A stretch of DNA of 64,000 nt, taken from NCBI RefSeq assembly GCF_052324685.1, contig NC_135228.1, positions 11,062,886 through 11,126,885 of the forward strand. Reading direction: 5' to 3'. Source of the stretch: Brachyhypopomus gauderio (lineage: Eukaryota; Chordata; Actinopteri; Gymnotiformes; Hypopomidae). Made by a program: the position numbers and the translations under genes. Below the pieces are notes generated by a model, which was not told the origin of the DNA, ran no database searches, and saw nothing but the letters and a program-made list of their open reading frames with translations. Each line of letters starts with the position of its first letter. Position 1 is the first letter of the stretch. Below are positions 1-14,424 of this stretch, piece by piece.

Positions 1-2900
1 GGTGATTCAGTACCTTTCACAGCACGCCGTCTCCTATTTCAACAGGACTGTTTCTCACCCATAGGGCAGGAGTGGGCCTGAAAATAGCAGTACGTTTTCA
101 GCACAATGCAGCTAATGAAAAGCATTGTGGGCATTGTCAGCCTTATATGGGGCTTAAAGGGAACCAAGTTCCTCTCTCAGCTACGTTCAGGGATGTTTTC
201 ACTCCACTGGAGGAAACCCAGCAGTAGGGCATGTGGTTCTGAAATGGTTCTGAAAGCTGACGCTTACTTTCCATATCTGTGATAAAACTAAATGATGGCT
301 TTTTTCCCCTTTAAGATTAATCAGAAATATGCTCATATACTCAATTTTGGTGGTGTTTGGTGGTGAAATGTTTTAATTTTCGTTCGGTTTAAAATAACTT
401 TCCAATAGAGAGGTTCACAAGATTGCTCATTTATGAAAATGGGTTCCTAACTCTATAAAGTAATTTCATAGGGGTCAAACCAAATGGTTCCCAGAGAACC
501 TCTAATAGGAGCCGTAATAAAACAGAAAAAGGGGTTCTGCTTCAAATCTCCTCCTGCACTTATTAGGGTCGGCTTATTAGGACGAGCCAAACTTGTCCGA
601 GACGTTCGACTCCTCTGAGATCGCAAACCAAGCCGTGTCGAAATACGAACCGTCCGGAAAGAGCGTACGCCAGCTCTGGCTTCAGACGTCTCTCTTAAAA
701 AGTGCTGCCCTTGAGCTGCCCAGTATCACAGCATGCTAAGGCACTGCATATCAGAGCTTTGCTGGAGATAAACCGGGTACGTGGAGGTTATCTATTTCTG
801 CTCAACCCCTACGAGGGTGTCAGTGTAACAAAAGTATAACACCACGCCATCTGGCCCACCTTGTCCCTGTCCCGGAGGACTTTACAGGCACAGCCAAGGA
901 GCCTTGAGACTTCCACCTACCACCTCCCTCCACCCCAACCCCCCCTCCACCCCAACCCCCACCCAGACCAGGAAGAGAAGGTGAGCAAACGAGGCCCATC
1001 ACCTTCAAATAAGGCTGCGAACGAGCCGGTTCATTCTGGCCGAGGCACGCCACAGCGTGACCCGCTCTGAAATCTGGAAAGGAATAAATGAATAAGCCTG
1101 AATGTATTCCGCCGTCCTTTAAGTAAATCAGTGGCGGCAACCATAAAATGAAATCATCCTGACACCACCGCAGCCTCGTTCTACAGCAGTCAAGGAATTA
1201 TCCACTTGGTAATGGTCCCTGTCCTGTAGGTGAGGGCACTATAATACTAGATTAGAAGCATTTGGAAGTTCAGATAAAGGCACTGAGGGCAGGTGTTGGA
1301 GTTCTGCATAATACAGAGTCCGACTAAAACTCCTACACTACTTCTTTTGCTCAGCTGTCAGTTTTCTTGGTTTCCAGACTCTTCCACAGTAGTCCAAAAT
1401 CAAAGCTTCCTCCGTTCACCACAGCACACTGAGAAGATGCCATTGAGGAAAATCTGCAGTTCATAAATGACATAAAATTTCCTGCCTGTAAGGAAGTCCT
1501 ATTTGTTCTTCCCAGGAGGTTCTAAAATCAATGATAACATCAACAAAATTAGATTTTAACCGAGTATGAATCTGCAATATTAACTGATGTTTAAAGTTTA
1601 GGGGGGGAAAAAGCAAAAATCCTTGGGCGAATGACTCTTTATTACAGAGAACAGATCCCTGTGTGAAAGAAGTCCTGTTCCAACTGATGTCCCAATAATA
1701 GGCAAGCGCACCTCTTCCACAGAAGCCAAAAGAGCAGGTGCATTATGTTGCTAAAATGTGGTAGTTGGCAGAGCTTATTTTATCCTGAAATTCTGCCTAG
1801 ACCTACTGTGAACTACACCAATTTAGGTCAAAGGCACTCGCCAAACCAACGCAAGTTCTCTGTTGCTGGGCAGCATTTGTGAAGTCGACTGAACTGAAGG
1901 CTACATAATCTGATACTATCGCCGGGCCTGTGCTGTTCGATTTCACATTATCTTGAAATTATTTCTTGTTTTGGCTAATTTAATTCAAGATAAATTGCAG
2001 CTGTGGTGTTAACGTGATCTGTGGTGATTTTGAATAACTACAATCTGTATGTATCAAATTACTTAAAATTATATTAATGAAACCTTCCCAAATAAACCTA
2101 TACACTACTAAAAGGGCACACATAACTCAACCAATTACCTAAACACAGAGCCCTTTACAGACGGGGTAAAGTGAAACAAGGAGGCCGATAAGATGTGCAG
2201 AACTGAGGGGTGAGGACCTATAGGAACAGCCTTCTTCTCTAAAGCGTGCACACCCACGGGGCTTATGGGAAATATGATTTTACAAAACTGATTTGTAATG
2301 ACCTGGACCTTTGGGGGAAAAAACAAACCAAAATAAAAAACACTTGACAAGATCAATGGAGTCTGTTGTGACAAGAGTCAATAATTCATGTTTGCAAAGT
2401 AAATTCAGATACATTTTATATATAAATGAGAAATCTGATATATAGTATCTTGCATTAAATATCTTTATTTTAAGTGACAGGAGCTCAAAGGTGTATTTGA
2501 TTCATGATCCAGGAGATGTGTGCTTACATGCTGAACTGATACTACAATCAGACATCTCCCACACTTTATCCAAATTCAACAGAAATAAACCCAGGCTTTG
2601 GCTTGGGTATGCAGAATTTAATCTATGATTTTTTTTGTTTGCTATGTACACCTAAAGCACAGTCTTTTTTTACAGACAGGCAAAGAAAAGGAATACTAAC
2701 AAAGGACCTTGCACATAAACAAATGGGATCAGGGATTCCAGTTTGTGGGTTTTCTCTGAATCTAATCAGGCTGAGAATGACTTCCCACCAGGGGACGTGA
2801 CTGTGCCCCATCGTTAAGTCCCCCTTCACCCTGGGGCATAAATCTTAGCAACACCATTAGCTAATTTTAGAAACAAATGTCTGGCTGTAGCAGTCGAAGG
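1..2900. other. Intergenic, no gene recognised
   Basis: Unique-looking sequence with a GC-richer patch at about 540-1100 and AT-rich DNA elsewhere. No open frame resembles a known protein. Confidence 0.6.
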
Positions 2901-2913
2901 AGGACCAACTTCC

Positions 2914-3396
2914 AAAACGCAGGAGAGGAGGGGACAGGAGAGGAGGGGACAGGGGAGGAGAGGGGAGGAGTTGGGATGAGAGGGGAGGGGAGGAGATGGG
3001 AGGAGAGGAGGGGACAGGGGAGGAGAGGGGAGGAGATGGGAGGAGATGGGAGGAGAGGGGAGGAGAGGGGAGGAGAGGAGAGGGGAGGAGAGGGGAGGGG
3101 AGGAGAGGAGAGGGGAGGAGATGGGATGAGAGGGGAGGGGAGGAGAGGGGAGGAGAGGGGAGGAGATGGGATGAGAGGGGAGGGGAGGAGATGGGAGGAG
3201 AGGGGAGGAGATGGGAGGAGAGGGGAGGAGATGGGAGGAGAGGGGAAGAGATGGGAGGAGATGGGAGGAGAGGAGAGGAGATGGGAGGAGAGGGGAGGAG
3301 ATGGGAGGAGAGGGGAGGAGAGGGGAGGAGATGGGAGGAGATGGGAGGAGAGGAGATGGAAGGAGAGGGGAAGAGATGGGAGGAGAGGGGAGGGGG
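2914..3396. repeat. Purine-only GGAGA/GGGGA/GATG minisatellite
   Basis: About 480 bases of almost pure purine on the plus strand, built from GGAGAGG, GGGAGGAG and GAGATGG sub-units in higher-order combinations of about 20 bases. It opens long frames on both strands, none of which is a gene. Such tracts can form triplex (H-DNA) and G-quadruplex structures. Confidence 0.95.
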
Positions 3397-3443
3397 GTGT
3401 GGCAGGTGAGCTGGTCCTCATGGCCTCATGGCTCCAACTGGCT

Positions 3444-3448
<5 letters not shown>

Positions 3449-3474
<26 letters not shown>
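3449..3474. repeat. Poly-C run
   Basis: About 26 consecutive C bases on the plus strand, shortly after the purine minisatellite. Confidence 0.95.
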
Positions 3475-3479
3475 AATAA

Positions 3480-6400
3480 ATAGCTTATTTTTCCTGCTAA
3501 TCATTTTGTGAGCTCTATGCTTTATCTGTGTCCTAGAAATGCACTGCGTGTCTGGAGCAGTGCGATACAGAGACCGATTTACTCGCCTGGATCTCCGGTC
3601 AGAGAGACAAACTAATTAGCAGCGTCAGGTGGAGAAGTGCTTGGTCAATGTAAACGCCATGCGCCATTCACAGGCACTGCATATTGAGTAGCTCTGTGTT
3701 ACATGTTATGTCAACTTCAGTTACCACTTAACAGCAGGAACACAAGGAGTCAATTGTGGTGAATGAACAGAATATGTCTAAAAAGGACGTTGTAGTCCTG
3801 GCAATACAGTTCTTGCAATACAGAATAGGACGTGAGGGTTGGACAACCAGTCAGTTAATGAATGTGGTCTCAGGCTTTATTTTTGCTATATCTTGTTGTC
3901 CCATGAATTGCCTGCATGGCTGATAAAAGATAATGAATGCATGAGTGAATGAATGAATGAATGAATAAACCAAAAACACCTGCAAGGTTCTTTCTAGAAG
4001 CAACGAAGGCTAAAATGGTTTCACATATGCAGTAACATAAGGGGACCAGTTTGATACCATGTGCTGCACATCCCCAGAGGCCACTGTGTTGTCTGACAGT
4101 TCCTAAACAAAGCAATTAACCGACCACTTGCTAACCGACTAGTGTCTGAAAAAGGCCTCCCATGAAACGCATCCAGCCTGATCAGGGAGGGAGGTCGATG
4201 CCAACCCCAATCTGACAGTCACCTCAAGAGCATCATGGTGTCCATCGGGTAGCATGAAAGAGCCAAATGATTAGGGTCAAACGGCGGTGTCACCGAACAC
4301 ACAGACTGCATCTCTCCAAGGAGTTCCGGTCGCTCCGTAGGACAAACGGATACTCGATTAAACCTCCATTTTTGGTGCAGTTGGACACTATTAAATCTGT
4401 AAACTTTCAACTCAATCCAGTTTTATTTGTGTATCACCTTTTAAGGCAGAGACTGTTGAAAGCAACTCGAACAGCGAAGAGGCCCACACCTCCAATTAAT
4501 GAAGAGCATCAGAGTGTAAAACCAGCCAAGACTCCAAAGCAGAAGACCATGTGAGCAGGAGTAGAGAAATCATAGTGCACAGATAAAATGTAAAAAACCT
4601 ACATAAACAAGATTAAAAGAAATAGAGATATCCAGATGACACAGCATACTTGGTAAACATCTAAAGTGTTACATAACACATTGAATGTTTTTTTTAATGA
4701 TATTCTTGTCACTGAAGTATGGCTACAGAGAAAATTACATAAACCACTTTTAGTTACATAAAACACTGATGCCACAGTGAGAAGCAGTAATAAGTTGCTT
4801 AATACATTTGATTACATGTAATATCTGGCAAAAGGCAACACGCAAACACCCGGGCCAAAAAACATAATTCAACTAAACAAGGCTTTTCAACAAGAGGTCA
4901 GTGTGGTGCATTTTCGCCATGCACAATAAAGAGCGTTCCTTAAACGATACGGGGGTAGAGGTGCGGCGGACGCAAGGCAGGAGCGCAGGAGTAGATCAGT
5001 GCCCTTCTGCGGCACAGTCCCACGGAGTTTGTCAGATTAACATCCACTCCTTGGGTCAGTAATGTGAGGAGTAAGTGGAAAACAACGAGGTCATTAAAAG
5101 TAGTTCCTCTGCCATTATAAGCTTTTAGCCACCATCACTCCTGTAATTTAATATGCCGGTGAGAGGCGGATGGCTCCTGAGATGTGGGCTCATGCATATT
5201 TATGCTTTTATGACTGTCTTGCAGGTTCATTCCGAGTGATTTCCAAACAACGGATCAGGAACGCTTCGGCAGGGGCTTCGGATCCGTCGGCTACATCACC
5301 CTCGGATATCTGGATTTGGAATTTGTAATGACTTCTCAGCCACTTTGTGAGGTTTAAAAAAATATGGTTTTTCAAATGTATATGTGAATATGGTTTTAAT
5401 TTGAACTTGCACAGTATCGTGTAATATGATCTGCTTAGTGAAAATGGAACTGAAATTGAAAAAGCTTTCACATACAGGTGCCCTTTTTTGGAATGCACAT
5501 TGATTTATAACCTGAGTGGTGAGCAGTGGGCCTTGAGCATCTAAACTTCAGTTCCAGGAAACCATATTAAACCCTATTTCCCCAGGCACAATAATAAATC
5601 AGACCTGTGTAATACATACAGCAACTGTGCAATTCCAGTTATGTAAATTGTACCATTTCGAACAGTGTTCTTTTAAAAGATTAAGAGTTCTTTTTTTCTC
5701 AAGATATGCACAGACAACAGAATTTCACAAGTAACATAATTGGAAATTTCCTGGACTTGAGTTAACAGGTAATTGTATTAAAAGCTTTTAAATATGTGTA
5801 TTCCACATATAACTGGTGTACCACTCAATATAATGGAATTTTCAAAACAACAGCCAGTTCCGAAACAATGAATTTCAATGACTAACCAAAGCCACTTTGA
5901 AGCTGTTATAGCATTTTTGATCAGTGTGATTATCACACATATTTGTGCACTTTCTGAAATATCATTATAACTGTGTTGAGACAAATGGTAATGAGACAAA
6001 ATTTTGCAACATAAAACAGTGGCTCTTTTTTTATTTTAATTTTTTTAAATAAATGAGCATATGTACAGTAAGGTACTGTAAACCTGTAAACTTACTTTTT
6101 AAACAATGTTCCCATTCCATTTTCCTGTCAGGATCAGAATTTGTGGGTGTCGATTAGAACTCTAGATTATAGTGAATACTCAATACCAATCACTTTTCAC
6201 AACAATTCGGTGTCTGGTGTTTTGGTGATAAAAACCAGGTTGCCATTAGTTCAATGAAGGGTTTTGCCTATTCAAGGTCTTGCTTTGATGACATTTACAA
6301 TTAAACTGAAACCCATTACACTCGATATTTTATTAATCTTGGAGTCTTATCTGTATTTATCGTCTTTTATTTGTTATGATCTAATTGTCAAAATGTACCC

Positions 6401-9180
6401 ATCTAAGTCATAAAAAATGCTAATTAGACTGATATTTACAACACTGACAGTAAATCCCAAGGGGCAGAGATAAGTGAGTTTAAAACATGAGAGGACAATT
6501 ATGTACCATGTGTTCATAATTCAGAGCAATTTGGTTCTTAGACCACAGCTTAGCCAAAATACATCCACTGCCCATCATTAGTACTATTCTACTTAGTATT
6601 AACATTAGTATATGAGGGCTTTATAGTAATGTTCTATCCCATAATTGGTATTAAAAGGTATTAAGGAAAAAAATGCTTGAGTAACAACACAAAACTTGAT
6701 AAACTTGAAATTCTAGAAAATAAGCTTGATTGTGCCTAGAAGTGGCTGTACAATCCACCTGTACTTCATCCCTTCTATGGTGCAACCTTCTTGTACTGAC
6801 CCATGAACTAAGCATAAAGCAATCAGCTTCTGTCGACGGTTTTGGTCAGAGACAGAGTTTACACTGTAGTTACAGTGGTCCATGCCAAGTAATTAGTGTA
6901 GACCTATTTCTGAGACCAGCTCCCATGGAGAGAGCGAGAGAACCAGAGCGTGGGCTCAGGGCAGGAAGCACCCCTTCTGAGCCCACAGCCATGCTTTCGT
7001 TTCCCCCGTGCGCCCTCGATATTCCCGCACTCCTGAGCAGGGAACAGCCGGTGGCGGGTGGGTCATTTGTGGCGGAAGACAATGAGTAAGCTGCATACAT
7101 ACTAGAGGTCTTTATAACCGATCACTTCATACACAGAGACTAAGAGCCACTTTACACCTCATATGAATCATTTAATGGTTGAAGGTCATTTTGGGTAGCT
7201 TGGGCCCCCAGGAATTTTTGGCCTATGGAACTGCTTAAGTTATGGACTTGATCGTACTTTCATGCTGTCTAATTTCACTGATACCGACTTGTGCAGGATG
7301 AAGTTGTAAAATCCTGTTTGAACAGACTTTCGTCAGTGTTACAGAAAATTCATAGGTTCAAATTTTAAGATATATTATTAAGTGCAGTGAGGCAATGAAA
7401 GCAATCTAGATATTCCTTCCTCCAGCTTTTGCACGATGCCTTATTTTGCCTACAGACATATGTGTTTATAAAGAAATTCTAACCTCCAACTGGAAACTTA
7501 CATTATTTTCAGTCTGAGCATTCATACATTCACCCATTCAGCCACTTGAAATCCTGCCTTGCACCTTATCATAATAACAATAAATTCTAGCACATTATTC
7601 TAGACGCTTATTCTTTTCCTTCACGGTGATGATTCATGGTTAATCATGGCTAGAATCATGGTCTGGTTCATCCAAAGCGTCTTCCTCATCTTACGTATGT
7701 CCTGTGTTATCATGCATCATTGTTTATTACCGCAAAGGTTTTCACCAAACAGATTAAAAGAACCTCAGAAACAATTCAACATTAGTGACTGCTCCTTATA
7801 CCACCTAACACTGAGAATACTTTCATCACCCCACTTCCACCCCAGTCTCTTATCTCAAATCAGTATGGGGTTGAGGGGTGATATTGCATTCCGTTACCCA
7901 GCTGGTACCCCCCCCCACCCCCACTCCCACCGGGTACCTCGTTGTGCAATCAGGAAGCTCAGGCTGGAGGAAACGGCAATTAGCAACCTACCGGGCAATT
8001 AGCAGTCTGCCTTTCACACCGGCGAGGCAGACGCGTTCGGAAAGAGGAGGCAGAGTCTGCAGCTCCTGCTCATGACACCGGAGCAGCAGAGTGAGACGGA
8101 TGCCGGCCCGCAGGTACCGGCCCGCCCATAGTCACGCGTTCAACGAGAGCCGTCTGCCTCAAACAAGGAGGGAGGGAAAGAGGGGAGGATCAGACACGAA
8201 GCAGTGAGGAGCTAAAGTGCACTTGGGTGAAGGCAGTGGGCTGTACAGGGCCAGAGATGGCACCCAGAATCCCCAGTCCTGCTCTAACTCAATGGTCAAT
8301 TGAATTGAATGTTCTCAGTGGAGCAAGAGTCATGCGGCTCTAATGGCCATGACCAGTAGCTGGAAAAGACACGGTAATGCAACACACACATCGGGTAATG
8401 CGACACACACATCGGGGTCCACAAGAATCGGAGGTGCTGTTGTATAGACAGATTCATTACACAGAGAAATGTCTTTGAGTAAATTACCCCTCAAGAAGAG
8501 AAAGAAATAGAAAATCTTATACAGAGGCAGTGCAATAGCATCAAAGTGTCAGACAAAATGCCTGATAATATCAGCTTAGTTTTTGCTAGGGTCAAAGCAA
8601 GTGAATTGTTAAAGAGCTGTTCTCTGAATAAAAATGTGAACTGTTTTTAAAATAAGTATTCCTGTATGGAGAGTTAATAAAACAAGATATAATAACCCCC
8701 CCCATTATAGCAAAAATATTTTGTACACACAGGAAAACTTTCAAAAGTAGTGTAGATTGGAATATATATATATATATATATATATATGCATATATAAATA
8801 TATGCAGACCTGCACTGCAAAAATTGACTGTCTATCTAAGTCTAATAATCTTACATTGAGCAAAAAAGTATTTTTGATCTTGTTTTGAGAGTGATATACT
8901 AAGCAGGAGCTGAATGTGTAAGAATATAAAACTTGTTTTTAGAATATATTTCTTTTATTTCTGACTTAGTTACAAAATCGTTAAACTAGTTACTTTACAT
9001 GCATTTTAGGCTAAATTATATCAGTGAGACACTGTTTGAGATCACATTGTATATTTCATAACCATTTTTAGATGTGAAAGCTTATTTTAAGGCCTCTCGG
9101 TAATAAGTCACTTAGGCTTTTGTTGGCCCATCATTAACACATTTATTTACAATATTTACAAAGCTGCAGTGTAACATCAC
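3480..9180. other. Intergenic, AT-rich
   Basis: No gene recognised. Minor items: (ATGA)n at 3940-3965; a stretch at 4410-4560 with TCAATCCAGTTTTATTTGTG, like the start of a common fish repeat; two copies of a 26-base unit at 8375-8417. A GC-rich patch at 7890-8200 has no coding match. Confidence 0.55.
8761..8800. repeat. (AT)n microsatellite
   Basis: ATAT run of about 28 bases followed by degenerate ATAT/AAATAT copies. Confidence 0.9.
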
Positions 9181-9189
9181 ATGCTCCAT

Positions 9190-10165
9190 ACAGCACTGAC
9201 TCACTTACACTATGTTAAAATGCTATTCAGTGACTACAGCTCATCGCCCAGCTGGGAGATCTGGGACTTCATCCCCGTGTCACTGGATCTCCAACTTCAT
9301 GATGGACAGATCACAGTGCGGGTAGGCAACGACGTCTCACCATCCGTCACCATCAGCACAAGTGCCCCGCTGAACTCACTGTACACTTAGAACTACACGG
9401 CCACACGGCTAAAACCAAAGTCAAGGTTGCTGAAGACGCCGTTATGGCACCATAACTGCCATCAGCTCTGATGACGATAAGAAGGCTTCCTCACAGGAAA
9501 TATAACAACCTGGTTTGGGAACAGCACTACAGAGAAGGGTGAGTTCAGTTCAGCACATTCAGGCTGAACTATTTTATCGACAGACAATCCACTACAAGAC
9601 GTGCTGGACCAAGGCCAGGAAGACTGTGAAGTCCGCAGCCGTCCCAACAATGGACTATTCTCTCTTTTGATGTGCGGGAAGGGCTTCACTACCTGAAAGC
9701 AAACAGAGAGGATGAGTTTCTTCCCTCCGGCCATTTGGGCTCTGGACCAAGGTAACAGCTGGACACACACACACAGGAGGACGTATTCACTGATCACTTA
9801 TCACTGATAATTATTTATCCCCTCCTGCTCAACTGCACAGCAGTATGCTGTTGCCTTTTACACCCAACTATGCTCATCCCTACACTGCAATATTGTCATT
9901 TTCTATGTCATCTCCATTACACTACACAGCTGCCAATTTACCACAAATTACTGCAAATATCTGTTTTTTTTTTGTGTGCATAGTGTACATAGTGTAATTG
10001 CATTCCATTTCTTACTTTTTCCTTATATTATTATTTATCTTATATATTTTTTAGGTGTATTATGCTTATATTGCTTTTTTGTTTCAGGTGAGCAGGTACT
10101 TCTCTAAGCATTTCACCATGTCTAACTACGCATGTGATAGACTTCGATCTGACTGAAATTGAATT
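9190..10165 (+). pseudogene. Degenerate L2/Rex-type LINE fragment (reverse transcriptase and 3' end)
   Basis: Plus-strand frames give ALTHLHYVKMLFSDYSS and QITVRVGNDVSPSVTISTSA, which correspond to the fish non-LTR pattern THLD-VRMLFIDFSSAF and VRVGNNTSS-T-STGAP. Farther on come frame-shifted remnants of the C-terminus, then an AT-rich tail ending near GATCTGACTGAAATTGAATT, typical of the 3' end of these elements. Several stops and deletions make it inactive. Confidence 0.75.
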
Positions 10166-10169
10166 AAAC

Positions 10170-11338
10170 TTTTAGTCAGGAACATCTTTGTTTTTCACTT
10201 TCAGTGTAAACTCCCAATGGTTGGTTTGATATAATGGCAAACCGTTTAGCTGTCACTTGGTTATGAGAGCAATCAGTCATAGAAAATTCTAGAAAATGAT
10301 TCAACATTCCGTGCATGTGGGTTGCAGGGAAATATGAAGGGGAGGGATGAAAATCCTCTATCTGGTTTTCTTCTGTAATTATGTGACATAACAGCCATTT
10401 AGATACTACATTTAGAATATGAAAAATATTGTCAGTTATTCGTTGTTAGGGTGCAACAACTATTTACATACCAATTATTGGCCCTCATGTGAACATGAGG
10501 AGGTAAAATGAACCAGCAGCTGCACTTACCCCTGAGGGTTTGTCTCAGTTTACCCCACACACACTACTTAGTCTAGCATCCCAGAGCTACACTTCTGTCA
10601 ACTGTTTTTCCACACTGGCAGTTCATCAACGTATCTGATACAGCTTTTTAAACTGAGGTAAATAACTCTTGATGTGAGATTGATTATGTCAGATATGCCA
10701 AAAAAATCTAAACCAAAACTTTGACAGATAAATAAGTGCAGTTTTATGTTAAAGAATATCCCTGCCACCCTCCACATAGTCCTTCTAAACACAGACAGAC
10801 AAAAGTACAGAATATAAATTAAATTTATATTCAAATTGTGCATATTTGCCCAGATACAGGTTGTGGATCAACTTACCCACTGATTCACCTCACCCCCATT
10901 CTCCCCTTCCACTCATGGAAACTAGATTTCCTGCCTAATCCTCTAAAAATGAATCCTATTGTGAATGACCCACTGCTGAAGTTATGACCTACGTCCCAAA
11001 TAAACTCCCAAATATATGTTCCAGCATATGGCCCAAATAAACTTCTTTCAACGTGTGGCATGAAATCCCATCAGTCCTCTCAGAGGAGAACATTTGTAAC
11101 CTGGCGACACCAGGTTCATGGGACTGAGCAGCTGAAGGAAATGAGAACAATTTATCTCCATTTCGGTGAATTCTCCACTCACTAAACAATTCACTGATCT
11201 ATACCTCCGGGCAGCTCCCTCCTTCTCTATACACCTCCTCAAGTCTTTTAAAAAATTGATTTATTCATGTTTCCTTTGCTCACTTGTTTCACTGAAAGAC
11301 ATATTGGTTACAAGTCCTTCTTAATCTCTTGAGAGTCC

Positions 11339-11379
<41 letters not shown>

Positions 11380-12285
11380 AAAGAACCACTCTCTTCTTCA
11401 TCATGCTGCAGAGCTAGGTTTGCATTAAGGGCTGGATGTGACAGTCAGTAGCTGTAGCTGACCTAAATCAAATGAGCTCCCTCTGGACCCCCGAAACAGC
11501 TTCTTACAGGTTTCAGTTAAAAGCCTTCTGCTTCACTAGCCAGAAATAAAGGAATCTTCAGCCATTCGCTCTCCTTCTCGTCAATCAAAGATTTGACCAA
11601 TTACAATATGCACTTGGGTTCCCTATATGCATGCATCATAATTAGACCAACAATGATCTCACTGTACAGTATGGTCTGAACATTTGAATAATCTTTTTGG
11701 ACCATTACAGCTTCCACAACATATTGGGAGATGCATCTAGTACTCTGGGGTCTCTGTAAATAATTTTTTCTACCCATAAAGGTGGTTGGTGGGCTGGGGG
11801 GGTTACACATCTACACAGATGCTATGACTGTAGACAGCAATTAGAATATGAAATATTTTACTGTCAAATGTGACCCATCTATGTACCTCATGAGTTTATG
11901 GTTATGCTAACAGCCATATACACACCACCCAATGCTAATGTTAAACGAGCCCTGGGCGAGCTACATATCACAATAAGCATTCTGCAGAATGCGTATCCCG
12001 CTCATAATAACAGGGTACCATGCTGACTTAAAAACAGTACAGTACTCCCAAAAAATTTGAACAGCATATTAAGTGTGCAACTCGGAGCACAAACACATAT
12101 GGACAGAGTCTACAGTAACATCAGGAAAGGCTGTAGGACAAATGTCTTACCACATCTGGGCCTGTCATGCCATTTATCCATGTGGAGGATCCCTGAATAT
12201 ATACCCTGCAAGAAGAGAAATCCAGCAACACCAACTGTTAAAACATGGCCACAGGGTGCACTACATCAGCTGCAGGACTGATGGA
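10170..12285. other. Intergenic between two LINE fragments
   Basis: AT-rich sequence without a recognisable gene. It contains the 11341 poly-C run. The 12040-12290 part may be a more decayed upstream piece of the LINE at 12290. Confidence 0.5.
11341..11382. repeat. Poly-C run followed by poly-A
   Basis: About 29 C bases and then a dozen A bases. Confidence 0.95.
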
Positions 12286-12289
12286 TGAC

Positions 12290-13660
12290 CAAAGAAGTCC
12301 AAGTCAGAGCAACATGACTTCACCTTCAAGACTGTTGAGGAGATGCAGGGCTCCCTTCGACCTGCAGGGAGGAACCTAGGAGGCAAATTGGGAGGACAAG
12401 AAGATGATTGAAAACCACTTCAGGACCAACAACACGAGGCAAGTATGGCAAAGAGTTCAGCATCTCGCCCATTACAAATCCGACAGCACTATAATGGTTG
12501 AGGGTCACCTTGTGCTTGTGGTAGACGTGAATCACACATGTTGACGTTGGTGAGATCAGAGGCAGTAGCCACATAATCTGACTGCAGCTGCTCCCGCCTC
12601 ACAGAGCAGGAACACGAGGTGAGGTGTGTCCCGAGGGCGTTGACCACCAGGAAGGCTGCGGGACCTGGACGGTTCTCAAAGAGCGTGCGTTCCAGCTGGC
12701 AGGGATCCTCACCAAGACCTTTAATGCTTCACTCCCACCATGTCTGAAGTCGGCCACGATCGTACCGCTGGCCAAAAAGACCAACATCAGTAGCCTCAAT
12801 GACCAGCGTCCAATCGCGCTGACACCGGTTGTCATGAAATGCTTTGAGAAACCGGTGAGGTGTCACATCATGTCCTGCATCCCACCAACACCTGAACCAG
12901 GTCAGTTTACAGACCTAATGGATCAACAGAGATGCCATAGTAACAGCACTCCACACCTCCAACCCTCACCTGGAGCTGCAGGGACTGCTCTTTGTGAACT
13001 TTAGCTCTGTCTTTAATACCAAACATTCTAGGAGATTAATGGAAACTGGACTTCCATCTAACATCTGCTACTAGATTAGAGACGTCCTCTCAAACCATGT
13101 TCAGAGAGTTAGAGATGGCCCACATCTCTCCACAGCCCTCAGTCTTAACGTCGGACCTCCACAGGGCTGTGTGTTGAGCCCACTGCTCTGCACCCTGTAC
13201 ATGTACTACTGTGTACTACAGTAGCCACCTAGAGCATGTCATAATCAGGTTTGCAGGTGACACCACCCTGTTTGGGATGATATCTGACGGCATCAAATCA
13301 GGGAGGAGGTACAAAGCCCAGTGGGTTGATGTGCAGAGCTTTGCTCTTAACACCTCCAAGACCAAAGAACCGATTGAACGTTTCAGGAGGAGGAGGACGT
13401 TCCATCTGCAACCAATCCATATTAATGGAGAGTGTGTAGAAAGGGTATGCAGCTTTAATTTCCTGGGAGTACATATGGATGCAGACCTCCAGTGGAGCTC
13501 CAACACCTCTGCAGTTGTGAAGAAAGCCCACCAGCATCTCCGCGTCTTGAGGATCCTCAGGAAGTTTAACCCAAATAAGGAACTGCTGACTGTATTGTAT
13601 CGTTGCACTGTGGAGAGTGTGCTGACGTATTGCATCTCTGACTTAAAGCATTCAATCATT
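12290..13660 (+). pseudogene. Degenerate L2/Rex-type LINE fragment (reverse transcriptase)
   Basis: Plus-strand frames recover FQLAGILTKTFNASLPPCLK, SATIVPLAKKTNISSLNDQR, PIALTPVVMKCFEKPV, then PPQGCVLSPLLCTLY, RFAGDTTLFGMISDG and NFLGVHMDADLQWSSNTSAV, ending RKFNPNKELLTVLYRCT. This is the ordered set of reverse-transcriptase blocks of a jockey-superfamily fish LINE. The FADDTT catalytic motif is degraded to FAGDTT. It breaks off at a (CATT)n repeat. Confidence 0.85.
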
Positions 13661-13690
13661 CATTCATTCATTCATTCATTCATTCACTCC
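13655..13690. repeat. (CATT)n microsatellite
   Basis: ATTC tetranucleotide repeated about eight times, directly at the break-off point of the LINE fragment. Confidence 0.9.
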
Positions 13691-14424
13691 ACATAGTCAA
13701 GGATGCATGTGAGTTAATCAGCAATCCTGTTTAAGGGACTTGTCTTGCACTCTAATTTTAGAACGTTCAGTCCCCAGTTTCCCACAAGTCCCACAAGGCC
13801 CACAAATATTGACATCACCTTAAGTACCAGAGACAGAATGTGAGGTTGTTTATGTCAACACATGTTGTGACAGTACCTATGTTTGGACACTTTAAACCCA
13901 TCACTGCTTGTACAGTTGAGACAACCATATAATTCAAGTTATAGGTCTGTTTCAAGTATAGTTATGGTTCAGGCACATATGTGTAATAAATAATTTCTTG
14001 AGCAAACTCTGGTGCTTCTGGGTCTGACAGTAAACCCAAGCTAAAAGTCTGAAGATAAATCATTAAGGCCTTGGTTTTTAAAAATTAATCTTTACAGAGC
14101 TCAGTTTACCTTGCAAGCTAATAAAAGGAACAGCAGTAAAATTCTTGTTTATGAGACTTAATTGACAGTTTTAAGAGTGCCAACAAGAGGTCATGCATCT
14201 GAAACAGAAATGTGAGCCCGAAGCAATCCTGCTCAATCCTTCTGCTCAATCTTCTGCTCAAATCTTTTGCTCAGGTTTCATAGCAACTTTCATCCATATT
14301 TCTCATAAGTGCTTCTTCTATTGCTATGTCCTTTCATATATCTTATGGTGAACAAAACGCCTAATGACCACAGATAAATAATGACCACAGGATAAATGTG
14401 AGTCTGGCATTTGTTATTTTCAGT

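Noticed and set aside
2867..3479. Long overlapping frames on both strands (up to 200 codons)
   Set aside because: They run entirely through the GGAGA minisatellite; products are Gly/Glu/Arg or Ser/Pro/Leu polymers.
12624..13696. Reverse-transcriptase frames as a functional gene
   Set aside because: Several frameshifts and stops, damaged catalytic motif and no flanking ORF1; a dead LINE fragment.
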